A stretch of DNA of 64,000 nt from an uncultured Desulfatiglans sp. Its GTDB lineage: Bacteria; Desulfobacterota; DSM-4660; Desulfatiglandales; Desulfatiglandaceae. Position 1 is the stretch's first letter. Every line of letters begins with the position of its first letter. The notes under the pieces were generated by a model. The model was given only the letters and a program-made list of their open reading frames with translations. It made no database searches and was not told the DNA's origin. This document shows positions 1-8,445 of the stretch, piece after piece. The DNA is taken from positions 1,304,520 to 1,368,519 of the forward strand of contig LR026961.1 of assembly GCA_900498135.1 (NCBI GenBank), read 5' to 3'. A program made the translations under genes and the position numbers.

Positions 1-234
1 GTATTTTTCTTCGTATTTCCGCAAGTTGTCCTGGAGGGCGGCTGCAATCCGCTTCATATGCCCCGGACTGACGATGATGCGCGCGGTAACGGCGCCGGCC
101 GGCGGCGCAACCATCAGGAAATCCATAATGAATTCCTCGCGGCTGTGCCCGACGGCCATGTTGTTGGAATATACCCCTCCATAAAGACCCTGCGGGAAAT
201 TGATCTTGACTTCTTTCGGTGGCTGCGTCGCCAT
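1..234 (-). CDS. DUF3467 family protein (3' end beyond window)
   Basis: About 78 residues are visible and the gene runs off the left edge without a stop. Reading the minus strand, the protein contains GLYGGVYSNNMAVGHSREEF followed by an FLM block and an SPGHMKRIAAALQDNLRKYE helix. That pattern (YSN, HS.EEF.lDF, P.H.kR...L..N...YE) is typical of DUF3467, a small family of unknown function. Two adjacent ATG codons lie at 237 and 234; a GAGGAGG ribosome site sits 3 nt before the first and 6 nt before the second, so I chose 234. No function is proposed. Confidence 0.85.
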   Translation of the reverse strand, partial: MATQPPKEVKINFPQGLYGGVYSNNMAVGHSREEFIMDFLMVAPPAGAVTARIIVSPGHMKRIAAALQDNLRKYEEKY

Positions 235-508
235 CATAGACCTCCTCGCTCACTGATTCCTGGATAATGTTATCGCTTTCCCATCCGGAAAAACGTTGTC
301 GAGAAACACGCTCGGTCGATCCACCCTCTGGCTGTGCGGCGCCCTGTGAAACGCCGAGGCGGGATTGCCCGGGTCTATGACGACCGAAGGCCCCCGCATC
401 ACAGCCGGAAGCGGAGTCGCACGGACGGAGTCGCCCCGAGCCTGCCCCTTCGGTTGTAATTTCATCAGGAAACGAACCCTTGTCTGCATCATCTCAGGTT
501 CATCGCCA

Positions 509-1102
509 TCACGAAACGATTTCGGCCACCGCCCTGACGGGCGATGCCTCCGCGCCCACGATCCGGAGCGGGAAAAGATACAGGTTCATGGACCGGTTCA
601 GGACGGCATCGAGCCCTCGCATCGATTCCACAATCAGAATGTCCCTCTCCTGGAGGACGCGGTGGACATGAATATCCCCTACGCTCATGACGTCGAATCC
701 CGCAAGACGGATGCCCCGATCCGCGATCCACTGCATCTCGGCTCGGGTAAAGGGCGCCGCCGATCCCCGGCCCTGAATATCCGTCCCAGGATCCATCCCT
801 GTATGCACCAGCAGGATCGGCGCATCGATCTCCGTCCGTCCTATCTCCTCCCGCCGGATCGCCACAGCCCGACCTCGGAATGCCTCGAGGGGGTAGCCGT
901 CGAGGGTCTTCCCACCGGGTATGCTGTGCGAAGGGGCCTCGATATGGGTCCCGGCATGAAGACTCATACGGATGAAGTGAACCGTCCAGCCTTCTCCCGT
1001 CGATTCCGGCGCCTCCAGAACGCCTATCCGGGTCGCCGGATCCCCAGGGTAAACCGGCATGCCTTCTTCAATCTCGAGCGATAAATCGATAAGCGTCCTC
1101 AC
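509..1102 (-). CDS. cyclase / kynurenine formamidase-like metal-dependent hydrolase
   Basis: A protein of about 197 residues of the cyclase family (PF04199), which includes arylformamidases and isatin hydrolases, metal-dependent enzymes that hydrolyse amides or lactams. The family motif HxGTHxDxPxH appears at residues 49-59 as HAGTHIEAPSH, with glutamate in the usual aspartate position. The N-terminal DLSLEIEEGMPVYPGDP segment is also characteristic. An upstream ATG at 1126 is in frame, but the GTG at 1102 is preceded by AGGAGAAGG at a 4-nt spacing, so I prefer the GTG. The substrate cannot be read from sequence. It points the same way as the DUF3467 gene, 270 bp away. Confidence 0.88.
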   Translation of the reverse strand: MRTLIDLSLEIEEGMPVYPGDPATRIGVLEAPESTGEGWTVHFIRMSLHAGTHIEAPSHSIPGGKTLDGYPLEAFRGRAVAIRREEIGRTEIDAPILLVHTGMDPGTDIQGRGSAAPFTRAEMQWIADRGIRLAGFDVMSVGDIHVHRVLQERDILIVESMRGLDAVLNRSMNLYLFPLRIVGAEASPVRAVAEIVS

Positions 1103-1387
1103 CTGACCTTCTCCTGTCGCAGCCAACCGGCTGCCTGACCTTGCACGGCCCTCTGCCGGAATGCCGTTTCCTGGAACATAACACCTCAGAAGGAGGACTG
1201 CACTTGACCTCGCGTCCTGCTGCGTTTATAAAGTAAGGGCATTCTACGTTCATATGCGCCTCGCATCGCCTGCCGGATTCATCTCCATCAAACAGGCCTA
1301 TCGATGTCCAGCCTGAGCAGCGAGGGACAGCCGTTTTTTCAACCGCCGCTGCGCCTCGTCGCTAAAGCGTTGTCAGGAAAGGTATCC

Positions 1388-1807
1388 ATGTCATATCAGG
1401 TCGCACAAGAAGTTGTCGCCCATTGCCCCAGTTGCAAGATGGATCTCATGCATGTCATCGTCGCCCTCGACGGGCAGAGGATCGTGAGGGTCATCTGTCT
1501 GACGTGCCGCAAGGAGCATGCTTACCACCGCCCGCACGAAGGTGCAACCCCCGAATCACGGGTGAAAAAGCCCAAGGCACCGGTCCGAAAACGACCGGAT
1601 CCCAAATCGGTCAAGTGGCAGGAGCAATGGGCCGCTCATCCCGACGCCGTTCCCAAGCCCTATTCCATCCAGTCCGTTTTTTCCTCCGGGGAGGTATTGG
1701 AACACCCCGTCTTCGGCATCGGTTTCGTCACCCGCATCGTCGAACCCGGCAAGATGGAGGTCCTCTTCCGGGAAGGACCGAAGCGGCTGGCTTTCGATCG
1801 ACGGTAA
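1388..1807 (+). CDS. zinc-ribbon protein with a C-terminal HPxFGxG module, unknown function
   Basis: A 139-residue protein. Cysteines 13/16 (CPSC) and 37/40 (CLTC) form a likely zinc ribbon. A basic, Lys/Pro-rich linker follows. The C-terminal part, from about residue 110, carries EVLEHPVFGIGFVTRI and a short beta-rich end; the HPxFGxGxV signature resembles the small nucleic-acid or polymerase-binding modules seen at the ends of UvrD/PcrA helicases and in CarD-like proteins. That resemblance is inference. An in-frame upstream ATG exists at 1304, but the ATG at 1388 has AGGAAAGG 5 nt upstream and begins at the conserved region. Confidence 0.8.
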   Translation: MSYQVAQEVVAHCPSCKMDLMHVIVALDGQRIVRVICLTCRKEHAYHRPHEGATPESRVKKPKAPVRKRPDPKSVKWQEQWAAHPDAVPKPYSIQSVFSSGEVLEHPVFGIGFVTRIVEPGKMEVLFREGPKRLAFDRR

Positions 1808-1902
1808 AAGGATCGGTACCGCCCGGCGGAGGCTGCCTTCGCTCTCGACTCGCGGGTGCAGGGACGCAACATCCGGCCGGGCGGGCACAGAACCCGGATG
1901 GT

Positions 1903-1930
1903 TTGACTTCCCAATATAAACGTTTATATT
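1903..1930 (+). promoter_or_regulatory. sigma70-like promoter with overlapping 18-bp palindromic operator
   Basis: TTGACT at 1903-1908 and TATATT at 1925-1930 are separated by 16 nt. The perfect palindrome AATATAAACGTTTATATT (1913-1930) covers the spacer and the -10 box. A dimeric repressor binding there would block RNA polymerase. It would drive the radical SAM gene at 2111 with a leader of about 170 nt. Confidence 0.5.
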
Positions 1931-2110
1931 AAAAGAATTCGGATTAAACGATTCCGCACCTGCAAGATGGCAGGCGTAGGATCACTCACCCCGGCAGGTG
2001 GATGCAGCCTGTCCGTGCGGATCTGGCATCGAAGGCGGCATAGACTGAAGCCAAGGCCGTACCGTCATGGACTTCCGGCCGGCGGACTGGATTTTGAGGA
2101 GGACCATACG

Positions 2111-3007
2111 ATGGATTGCACAACCGAACAAGATGGGATGCACTATGAGGGGAGCTGTATCCGACCCCCCAGCGAAGCTTACAGCATTCTGCTGCAGGTG
2201 ACGACCGGATGCTCCCACAACAAGTGTACCTTTTGCGGCACTTATAAGGACAAACGTTTCAAGATCAAGGACGACGACATCATCCTGAGCGACATCCTGT
2301 TCGCCTCCAAGTACATGAAGCGGCAGGACAAGGTCTTCCTGATGGACGGCGATGCCTTGATCATTCCCCAGAAACGCCTCATGTGGATTCTGGACCGTAT
2401 CCGGGAGCATCTACCCTGGGTAAAACGGGTCGGCGCATACGGAAACGCCAAAAGCATCAAGATGAAATCCCTGGAAGAGCTGATCGCTTTGCGCGAAAAC
2501 GGCCTGGGGATCATTTATCTCGGTGTCGAAAGCGGCCATGACGAGATCCTCGAAAAGATCTGCAAGGGGACGACGGCGCAGAACCTGATCGACATGGGCA
2601 GGAAGGTCAAAGCGGCCGGGATGAAGCTTTCCGTCACGGTCCTGCTGGGTATCGCCGGCCGGGAGAAATCCCTGGAGCACGCCCGCGCTACGGGCAGATT
2701 ACTGAGCGCCATGGATCCCGATTACATCGGCGCCCTCACCGTCATGCTCATCCCCGGCACCGTTTTGTACGAAGAATACCGGCAGGGGCGCTTTGAACTC
2801 CTGGAGGAAAGTGAAACCCTCATGGAGCTGCGGGAAATGATCGCCGAGACGAATCTGACCCGGGGGCTTTTCTTCTCGAACCACGCCTCCAACTACCTGC
2901 CGGTACGTGCCCGACTGCCCCGCGGCAAACAGGAAGCCCTCGACACCATCGATGCGGCGTTGAAAGGAGACGTGGGCCTGCGGCCGGAGTGGATGCGGGC
3001 CTTGTGA
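2111..3007 (+). CDS. radical SAM protein
   Basis: A 298-residue radical SAM enzyme. The 4Fe-4S cysteines are C34, C39 and C42 in GCSHNKCTFCGTYKDKRF, a C-x4-C-x2-C spacing typical of a COG1032-like subgroup rather than the classical C-x3-C-x2-C. A GVESG motif further on matches the SAM-binding region of Elp3/MiaB-type barrels. The reaction is unknown. The ATG at 2111 follows GAGGAGG at 8 nt; the in-frame ATG at 1967 would add 48 low-complexity residues without a ribosome site. A promoter with an overlapping palindrome lies upstream, so expression is probably regulated. Confidence 0.9.
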   Translation: MDCTTEQDGMHYEGSCIRPPSEAYSILLQVTTGCSHNKCTFCGTYKDKRFKIKDDDIILSDILFASKYMKRQDKVFLMDGDALIIPQKRLMWILDRIREHLPWVKRVGAYGNAKSIKMKSLEELIALRENGLGIIYLGVESGHDEILEKICKGTTAQNLIDMGRKVKAAGMKLSVTVLLGIAGREKSLEHARATGRLLSAMDPDYIGALTVMLIPGTVLYEEYRQGRFELLEESETLMELREMIAETNLTRGLFFSNHASNYLPVRARLPRGKQEALDTIDAALKGDVGLRPEWMRAL

Positions 3008-3105
3008 TCCTCTTTACGGATCCGAAAACGGGTTGTTTTTTTTAGGCGAGAACCGTCAATCGGCCGAACCCGGCACCGCTCTTCCTTCTGTTCCGGCACC
3101 TTATC

Positions 3106-3142
3106 GCCCTCCGCACCCGAAGCGAGCCCGGATGCGGAGGGC
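3106..3142. terminator. hairpin between convergent genes
   Basis: GCCCTCCGCA (3106-3115) pairs with TGCGGAGGGC (3133-3142) in a 10-bp perfect stem. It lies between the converging radical SAM and ftsY genes. There is no U-run on either side, so it is either a weak terminator or an mRNA 3'-end stabiliser. Confidence 0.4.
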
Positions 3143-3156
3143 GCTTCATGAAGAGG

Positions 3157-4176
3157 CTATTCGAAGATGGCCTGCACGAATTCCCGGGGGACAAAAGACC
3201 TGAGATCATCCATCTTCTCCCCTATGCCGATCAATTTGATGGGTATGGCAAGCTCTTTCGATATGCCCACGACGATCCCGCCTTTCGCGGTGCCGTCGAG
3301 TTTGGTGAGGACGATGTGGGTCACGTTCACAGCCTCATTGAAAAGCTCCGCCTGCGAGATGGCGTTCTGCCCCGTCGTGGCGTCCAGAACCAGCCAGACC
3401 TCGTGAGGGGCACCGGGTAGTTTCTTGCCGATGACGCGGTTGATCTTCTGAAGTTCTTCCATCAGATTCGTCCGCGTGTGCAGCCGGCCCGCCGTATCGA
3501 TCAGCACCACATCCGCCTTCCGGCCGAGGGCCGCCGCCACACCGTCAAAGGCGACCGCCGAGGGATCGGCCCCTGTCTGCTGCTTGATCACAGGAACCCC
3601 GGCACGCTCCCCCCATATCGACAACTGCTCGACAGCAGCGGCCCGAAACGTATCGGCCGCCACCAGTATCACGCTCTTCCCTTCACTCCGGAAACGATGC
3701 GCCGCCTTGGCGATCGTCGTCGTCTTCCCCACCCCATTGACACCCACCACCATGATCACGAGCGGTTCTCCGGGCAGCGGGGCACTGCGCGGCCGGGGCG
3801 GAACCTCCAGGAAGGCCGAGATCATCTCCTTGAGGGCCTCTTTCAGCTTTTGGGGATCCTTGAGCTCCTTGCGGGCGACCTTCGCCTGCACCTCTTCGAT
3901 CAGTTCCTGGGTCGTCGCCACCCCGATATCGGAGGTGAACAGGATCTCCTCCAATTCCTCCAGGAGGTCTTGGGTGATCTCTTTCTTCCCGAGGAACAGG
4001 CGGTCGAGTCTCCCGGTAAATCCGTTGCGGGTCTTTGAGAGCCCTGCCCTGAGCCTTGAAAAAAAACCCTCTTGATCGGAGGGCGGAGACGGGTGGAGGG
4101 AGCTGTCCGGAATAACCTCCCCCCGGTCTACGGGGTGCTCTTTATCGTCTTGTTTCTTCGTAAAAAATTTAAACAT
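3157..4176 (-). CDS. ftsY: signal recognition particle receptor FtsY
   Basis: A 339-residue SRP GTPase, the receptor that docks Ffh-ribosome complexes at the membrane. A short charged N-terminal region (about 1-40) is followed by the four-helix N domain and the G domain. Visible motifs are the P-loop GVNGVGKTT (145-153), DTAGRLHT, TKLDGTAKGG, and the C-terminal GIGEKMDDLRSF typical of FtsY. The acidic A domain is short compared with E. coli, as in many deltaproteobacteria. It lies downstream of smc on the same strand, separated by repeat copy A, an arrangement (smc-ftsY) that is common in bacteria. Confidence 0.98.
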   Translation of the reverse strand: MFKFFTKKQDDKEHPVDRGEVIPDSSLHPSPPSDQEGFFSRLRAGLSKTRNGFTGRLDRLFLGKKEITQDLLEELEEILFTSDIGVATTQELIEEVQAKVARKELKDPQKLKEALKEMISAFLEVPPRPRSAPLPGEPLVIMVVGVNGVGKTTTIAKAAHRFRSEGKSVILVAADTFRAAAVEQLSIWGERAGVPVIKQQTGADPSAVAFDGVAAALGRKADVVLIDTAGRLHTRTNLMEELQKINRVIGKKLPGAPHEVWLVLDATTGQNAISQAELFNEAVNVTHIVLTKLDGTAKGGIVVGISKELAIPIKLIGIGEKMDDLRSFVPREFVQAIFE

Positions 4177-4319
4177 GGTCGTTTAAACCTCTGGCTTGCT
4201 CCTCAATCGCTTCCTGTCCTCCAATCGGCTCACGGACGGCAGCCGCTTTTTCGCCTCGCTCCGGTTGGACATTCCGGACGGCCCGGATGCTATCCGTAAA
4301 GGCTTATCATATACGCGAA

Positions 4320-4450
4320 TGTTTCCAATCAAACAACAGGGAAGTTTCTTCACACCCTTCGGATGCTTAGTCCCACCGCTCCGCGGCGGGTCCCGGTTGC
4401 TTCACACCCTTCGGGTGCTCAGTCCCAGCCTTTCCCTGGCGAGAACCAGG
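4320..4450 (+). repeat. dispersed foldback repeat, copy A (two 52-bp modules, decayed right arm)
   Basis: It starts with a relic of the terminal repeat (gtttccaatc). Two tandem copies of a module then start at 4348 (CTTCACACCC TTC GGATG) and 4400 (CTTCACACCC TTC GGGTG), exactly 52 bp apart. Each module has a CACCC/GGGTG hairpin, a GTCCC block and a second GC-rich hairpin. The second module's 3' half and the right arm found in other copies are eroded. It fills the ftsY-smc gap; no gene is seen there. Confidence 0.7.
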
Positions 4451-4533
4451 CAAGAAAATGCCTGCGGCCGGCCGACCGAGCAGCCTTGGAGATTGCCGGC
4501 GCCGCAGGAACGGGCCGACGGTGTCACCTCGAT

Positions 4534-7500
4534 TCAGTGCCGCCTCACCCTTTCCAGATCCACGGACACGAGCTTCGATATCCCGGCCTGCTCCATCGTA
4601 ACACCGAACAGGCGGTCGCTGATGGACATGCTTTTCCGGCTGTGCGTCACCATGATGATCTGCGAAGCGCGTTTGATCTCGAGCAGCAGGTGGTTGAAAC
4701 GGTCTACATTCTCCTCGTCCAGGGGTGCATCCACTTCGTCGAGAAGACAGAAGGGGCTGGGTTTGATCATGTAGATGGCAAAGAGCAGGGCCATCGCCAC
4801 CAGGGCCTTCTCTCCACCTGAAAGGAGCCCCATGTGGCTCAGCCGCTTCCCGGGCGGCTTCACCTCCACCAGTACGCCGCTATCGAGCGGACGCTCCTCG
4901 TCGGTGAGCTTCAATCCGGCCTCGCCGCCGTTGAAGAGGATGGGAAAAATCTCCTTCAGCTTGGCATCGACCTGGTCGAACGTCTCACGAAACCGCTCGA
5001 GAGAGGTCCGGTTGATCTTCCGGATGGCTGCCCGGAGGGAATCGATGGACTGGATCAGATCCTGCCGCTGTCCCTGGATGAAGTCGTACCGCTCCTTCAA
5101 GGCCTCATACTCTCTGATGGCCACGAGGTTCACCTCGCCAAGGGCCAGACGCCGCGCCTTTTTTTCCTTGATTTCGTTCTCCAGGTCGACCTTCGAAGCC
5201 GCCTCCTGGAGATGCTCCCTGAAAACGGCGGCCAGATCCAGATTGAAGTTCTCCTGCACCTTTTCCACGAGGGCCTGCATCTGCAGTCGGATTTCGGAAT
5301 GGGCCATCTGGAGGCGATTGATCCGTTCCCTGAGATCCTGTATCTCCCCCCTGATCCGCCCGGCGGCAGCCTCGCCGGCCTTCATTTCTTCTACGAACCC
5401 CTGAAACGCGCGCTCCTTCTCCTCCATCCACCCCTGCATCTCGCGCAGATCCGCGTAAGCCAATCCGAGTTCCCTGGCCACCGCCGCGCGTCTTTCTTCG
5501 GCTCCGGCCTTCTTTTCGAGGCCTTCGGCCAGATCCTCGTCGATACGCGCCAGGCGGCCGGCAGCCTCTTGCGCATAGGCATCCAGCCTCTCGATATCAC
5601 GCAGGATCCCCCTGCGCTCCTCCTGCAGGAGCCGATCGTCGCTTTCCGCCTGCGCGAAGGCCTCCTTCAACCGATCGATCTCCTCCGCAGCCGCCTCGAC
5701 CTCCGCTTTTTTCTCCTCGAAAGCCGCCTCCTCTCTGGCCTGACGGGCGGCGCACAGATCCAGGGCGGCCCTGACCTTTTCAAGTTCAGCCCGATGCCTG
5801 ATCAATTCCTTGTCCTTGCGCTCGAGGTCCTCGCTCACCCTTTCGGACATCCTCTGCAGCTGATCGACTTCCTGGCTCAGGCGGAAGACGGCCTTGTCGA
5901 GCTCGTTGAGCTCATCCCGCAGATCCCACCTCCGTTCGTCGAGGGTCTCGACCGCCATGCGCCGGTCCTCGACCTCCGTTTCGATCTGTTCAAGGCGCTC
6001 TTTCAGGTTCTCCGCACGGGCGCGCCCAGCATCGACCTGGTTCTTCAATTCCGTCACTTCCCGTTTACGTGCGAGCAGCCCCTGGGTAACCCGCGAAAAG
6101 CGCCCCCCGCTGATAACCCCCCGCTCATCCACCATGTCCCCTTCGACCGTCACGAAACAGCAATCCTTCCCGTTTGCCTTCCAGGCCTTGAGGGCGGTTT
6201 CAAGGTCATCCACCACCAGCGTCCGTCCCAGCAGGGTGCCAAAGAGCGGTGCATACTTCTCGGGACAGGAGATGAAACTCACAAGGGGGTGAGCGCCGGG
6301 ATATATCTTGCGCCCGTTCCCGTTCTCCCCGTTCAGGTCCTCGATCGGCACGAAGCTGCTTCGCCCCCGGTCCTCCTGCTTGAGATACTCGACCGCCTGA
6401 CGTCCATCCTCCTGCGTCGCGACGATCACGGACTGCAGGTTCTCCGCCAACACCGCCTCCACCGCTTGCTCATAGCGCGGCTGCACATCGATCATGTCAG
6501 CGACCAGGCCAAGGATCCTGCCCTCCTTGTGCGGAGCGAGATCCTGCGCCTTCATGATGTTGCGGACGCCTTTCTGGTACCCTTCGTAATTGTCGAGAAG
6601 CGTCTGAAGACTCCCAAGCCGGGTCTGGGAAACCGTCCATTCCTTTTCGGCCGCTTTGAACTCCGCCTCTACCCGTCTTCCAACCTGCTTGAGCTCATCC
6701 AACAGATCGGTCTCCCCGGCGATGGCATCCTCGAGTTCCCGCAGCCGCTCCGAAACAGCCTCACGGGCAAGCGCCCGCGTCTCGGAGGCCGTCATGACCT
6801 TTTCCATCTTCTGGTTCAGTTCGCCCTTTTCAGTCTCCAGCCGCGAGCGACGATCGACGATCTTCTCGATCGTCTTCTCCAGGTAGCCGGACTCCTGGCT
6901 GAGGCCCGCCCGCCGCTTGTCCCGCGACAGGATGTCCTCCCGGACCACCTCGAACTCGGCCTTGAGCGTCTGGAAGGCCTCCCGGCGCGACTTCACGTGC
7001 TCGCGTCGACGGGCGAGTTCCTGCTCCATCTCCCTTATAGCAAGGCGTTTTTCCTCCGCGCCACGTTCGAGGGCCTGGCGCTCGAGGGCCAATTCCCGAC
7101 AGCGCCGCTCGATGTCTTCCTTTTCCTGCAAAAGACGCTCGCCCATCTCTTGCTGCATCCGGATCTCGGATCCGAGGGTTTCCTGGAGCGATTCCTGACG
7201 GTGGACCGCTTCCTTCAAGGCTTCATAGTGCCGTCTGCGATCCCTGAGAGCGGTCTCGGCCTTCTGCCTCATCCCATCGAGCGCCGACAGATTCGCATCG
7301 GCCTGGGCAAGCGCGGCGGTCCGCTCGATCTCCTGCTCGACGAGGCCTTCGGAGGCCTGAAGCCGATCTTCCAATTGGCCCAGCATCTGCTGATAGGCGT
7401 TGCTTGCCAGGGTCAGTTCGAGCCGGGCGATCTCCTCCGAGATCTCCTTGTAGCGCCTCGCCTTGGCCGCCTGACGCTGGAGGGAGCGCATCTGCCGTTC

Positions 7501-8106
7501 CACCTCTCCAAGGACGTCCTCGACGCGCCGCAGGTTCTCCTCGGTGAGCTCTATCTTCTTCCCCGTCACCTCCGCCTGCCGACGGAATTTGGTGATCCCG
7601 GCGGCCTCTTCGAGCATTACCCGGGTCTCCTCCGGCCGCTGCTCCAGGATGTTGCCGATCCGGCCCTGACCGATAATGGAATAGGCCTTGTTGCCAAGGC
7701 CCGTGTCCATGAACAGCTCCTGAATGTCCTTCAACCGGCAGGCGGCGCCGTTGATGAGATACTCGCTCTCCCCGGATCGATAGAGCCGCCTGGTAACCGC
7801 GATCTCCGGGTCATGCCGGAAAGCGGGATGGGTCACCGCACCGTCCTCGTTATCGAAGAGCAGGGACACCTCCGCCATCCCGAAGGCCTTGTAATCCCCG
7901 GCGCCGTTGAAAATCACGTCCTCCATGCGCAGTCCCCGCAGCTGTTTGGGGCTCTGCTCCCCCATGCACCAGCGGATGGCGTCTATGATGTTGCTCTTTC
8001 CGCAGCCGTTCGGCCCCACCACCCCGCTGATCCCCTTCGGGAACGCGATGTCGACCCGGTCCATAAAGGATTTGAACCCGCGGATGGAGAGCTTCTTGAT
8101 ACGCAT
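4534..8106 (-). CDS. smc: chromosome partition protein SMC
   Basis: A 1190-residue condensin ATPase that compacts and helps segregate the chromosome with ScpAB, loaded by ParB at parS. The N-terminal head has Walker A GPNGCGKSN (31-39). Long coiled coils flank a hinge near residues 510-660. The C-terminal head has the ABC signature LLSGGEKALVAMALL and Walker B CLLDEVDAPLDEEN. Length is normal. The ATG at 8106 has AGGAGG 5 nt upstream and starts at MRIKKLSIRGFKSF; an ATG at 8151 would add 15 unrelated residues. A strong-looking promoter precedes it and a parS-like site lies about 225 bp upstream. Confidence 0.98.
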   Translation of the reverse strand: MRIKKLSIRGFKSFMDRVDIAFPKGISGVVGPNGCGKSNIIDAIRWCMGEQSPKQLRGLRMEDVIFNGAGDYKAFGMAEVSLLFDNEDGAVTHPAFRHDPEIAVTRRLYRSGESEYLINGAACRLKDIQELFMDTGLGNKAYSIIGQGRIGNILEQRPEETRVMLEEAAGITKFRRQAEVTGKKIELTEENLRRVEDVLGEVERQMRSLQRQAAKARRYKEISEEIARLELTLASNAYQQMLGQLEDRLQASEGLVEQEIERTAALAQADANLSALDGMRQKAETALRDRRRHYEALKEAVHRQESLQETLGSEIRMQQEMGERLLQEKEDIERRCRELALERQALERGAEEKRLAIREMEQELARRREHVKSRREAFQTLKAEFEVVREDILSRDKRRAGLSQESGYLEKTIEKIVDRRSRLETEKGELNQKMEKVMTASETRALAREAVSERLRELEDAIAGETDLLDELKQVGRRVEAEFKAAEKEWTVSQTRLGSLQTLLDNYEGYQKGVRNIMKAQDLAPHKEGRILGLVADMIDVQPRYEQAVEAVLAENLQSVIVATQEDGRQAVEYLKQEDRGRSSFVPIEDLNGENGNGRKIYPGAHPLVSFISCPEKYAPLFGTLLGRTLVVDDLETALKAWKANGKDCCFVTVEGDMVDERGVISGGRFSRVTQGLLARKREVTELKNQVDAGRARAENLKERLEQIETEVEDRRMAVETLDERRWDLRDELNELDKAVFRLSQEVDQLQRMSERVSEDLERKDKELIRHRAELEKVRAALDLCAARQAREEAAFEEKKAEVEAAAEEIDRLKEAFAQAESDDRLLQEERRGILRDIERLDAYAQEAAGRLARIDEDLAEGLEKKAGAEERRAAVARELGLAYADLREMQGWMEEKERAFQGFVEEMKAGEAAAGRIRGEIQDLRERINRLQMAHSEIRLQMQALVEKVQENFNLDLAAVFREHLQEAASKVDLENEIKEKKARRLALGEVNLVAIREYEALKERYDFIQGQRQDLIQSIDSLRAAIRKINRTSLERFRETFDQVDAKLKEIFPILFNGGEAGLKLTDEERPLDSGVLVEVKPPGKRLSHMGLLSGGEKALVAMALLFAIYMIKPSPFCLLDEVDAPLDEENVDRFNHLLLEIKRASQIIMVTHSRKSMSISDRLFGVTMEQAGISKLVSVDLERVRRH

Positions 8107-8179
8107 GTGCGCCTCCTGTAAGGCCGATCCTTCCTTCAGACGGAGCAGCACATCGGCAGAAAAAGGCTATCACTTGGAT

Positions 8180-8208
8180 TTTATAGCCTGTATGAGACCT
8201 TTTGTAAA
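8180..8208 (-). promoter_or_regulatory. promoter of smc
   Basis: On the minus strand TTTACA (8208-8203) and TATAAA (8185-8180) are separated by 17 nt, near the sigma70 optimum. The predicted start is roughly 65 nt before the smc start codon. Confidence 0.5.
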
Positions 8209-8329
8209 GAAGAAATACTATATCCTGTGGCATATGGTCCTTTAAAAGTCAATATGTTGTATTTTTATACCCCATTCGCTGAATGAATCGATTTGCCAAA
8301 GACCGCGGATTCATGCTATGAAGCGTGGA

Positions 8330-8345
8330 TGTTTCATGTGAAACA
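8330..8345. promoter_or_regulatory. parS-like ParB-binding site
   Basis: TGTTTCATGTGAAACA differs from the consensus parS palindrome TGTTTCACGTGAAACA by one central base. It sits between smc and the DUF6125-like gene. The window also encodes ParA and ParB (about 54-55.5 kb) with a second parS-like site, so this is a plausible ParB loading site that would also recruit SMC. Confidence 0.75.
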
Positions 8346-8445
8346 TCACCGCTTCACCGGTTCCACCCCGCTGCGAGGCCGGCAGGCGCTCTGCATCGAG
8401 GCCGCGGCCGAAGCAGCCGATTCCATACCACCAGGAGGGGAGACC

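Noticed and set aside
250-492. An 80-codon minus-strand ORF between the cyclase and DUF3467 genes
   Set aside because: No family motif, no ribosome site at its start, and a composition unlike the neighbouring proteins. It probably reflects untranslated DNA.
4834-8121. A 1095-codon open frame on the + strand opposite smc
   Set aside because: It is remarkably long, but smc on the other strand is unmistakable. The antisense translation lacks domains and a ribosome site, and such frames arise from biased codon use in GC-rich coiled-coil genes.
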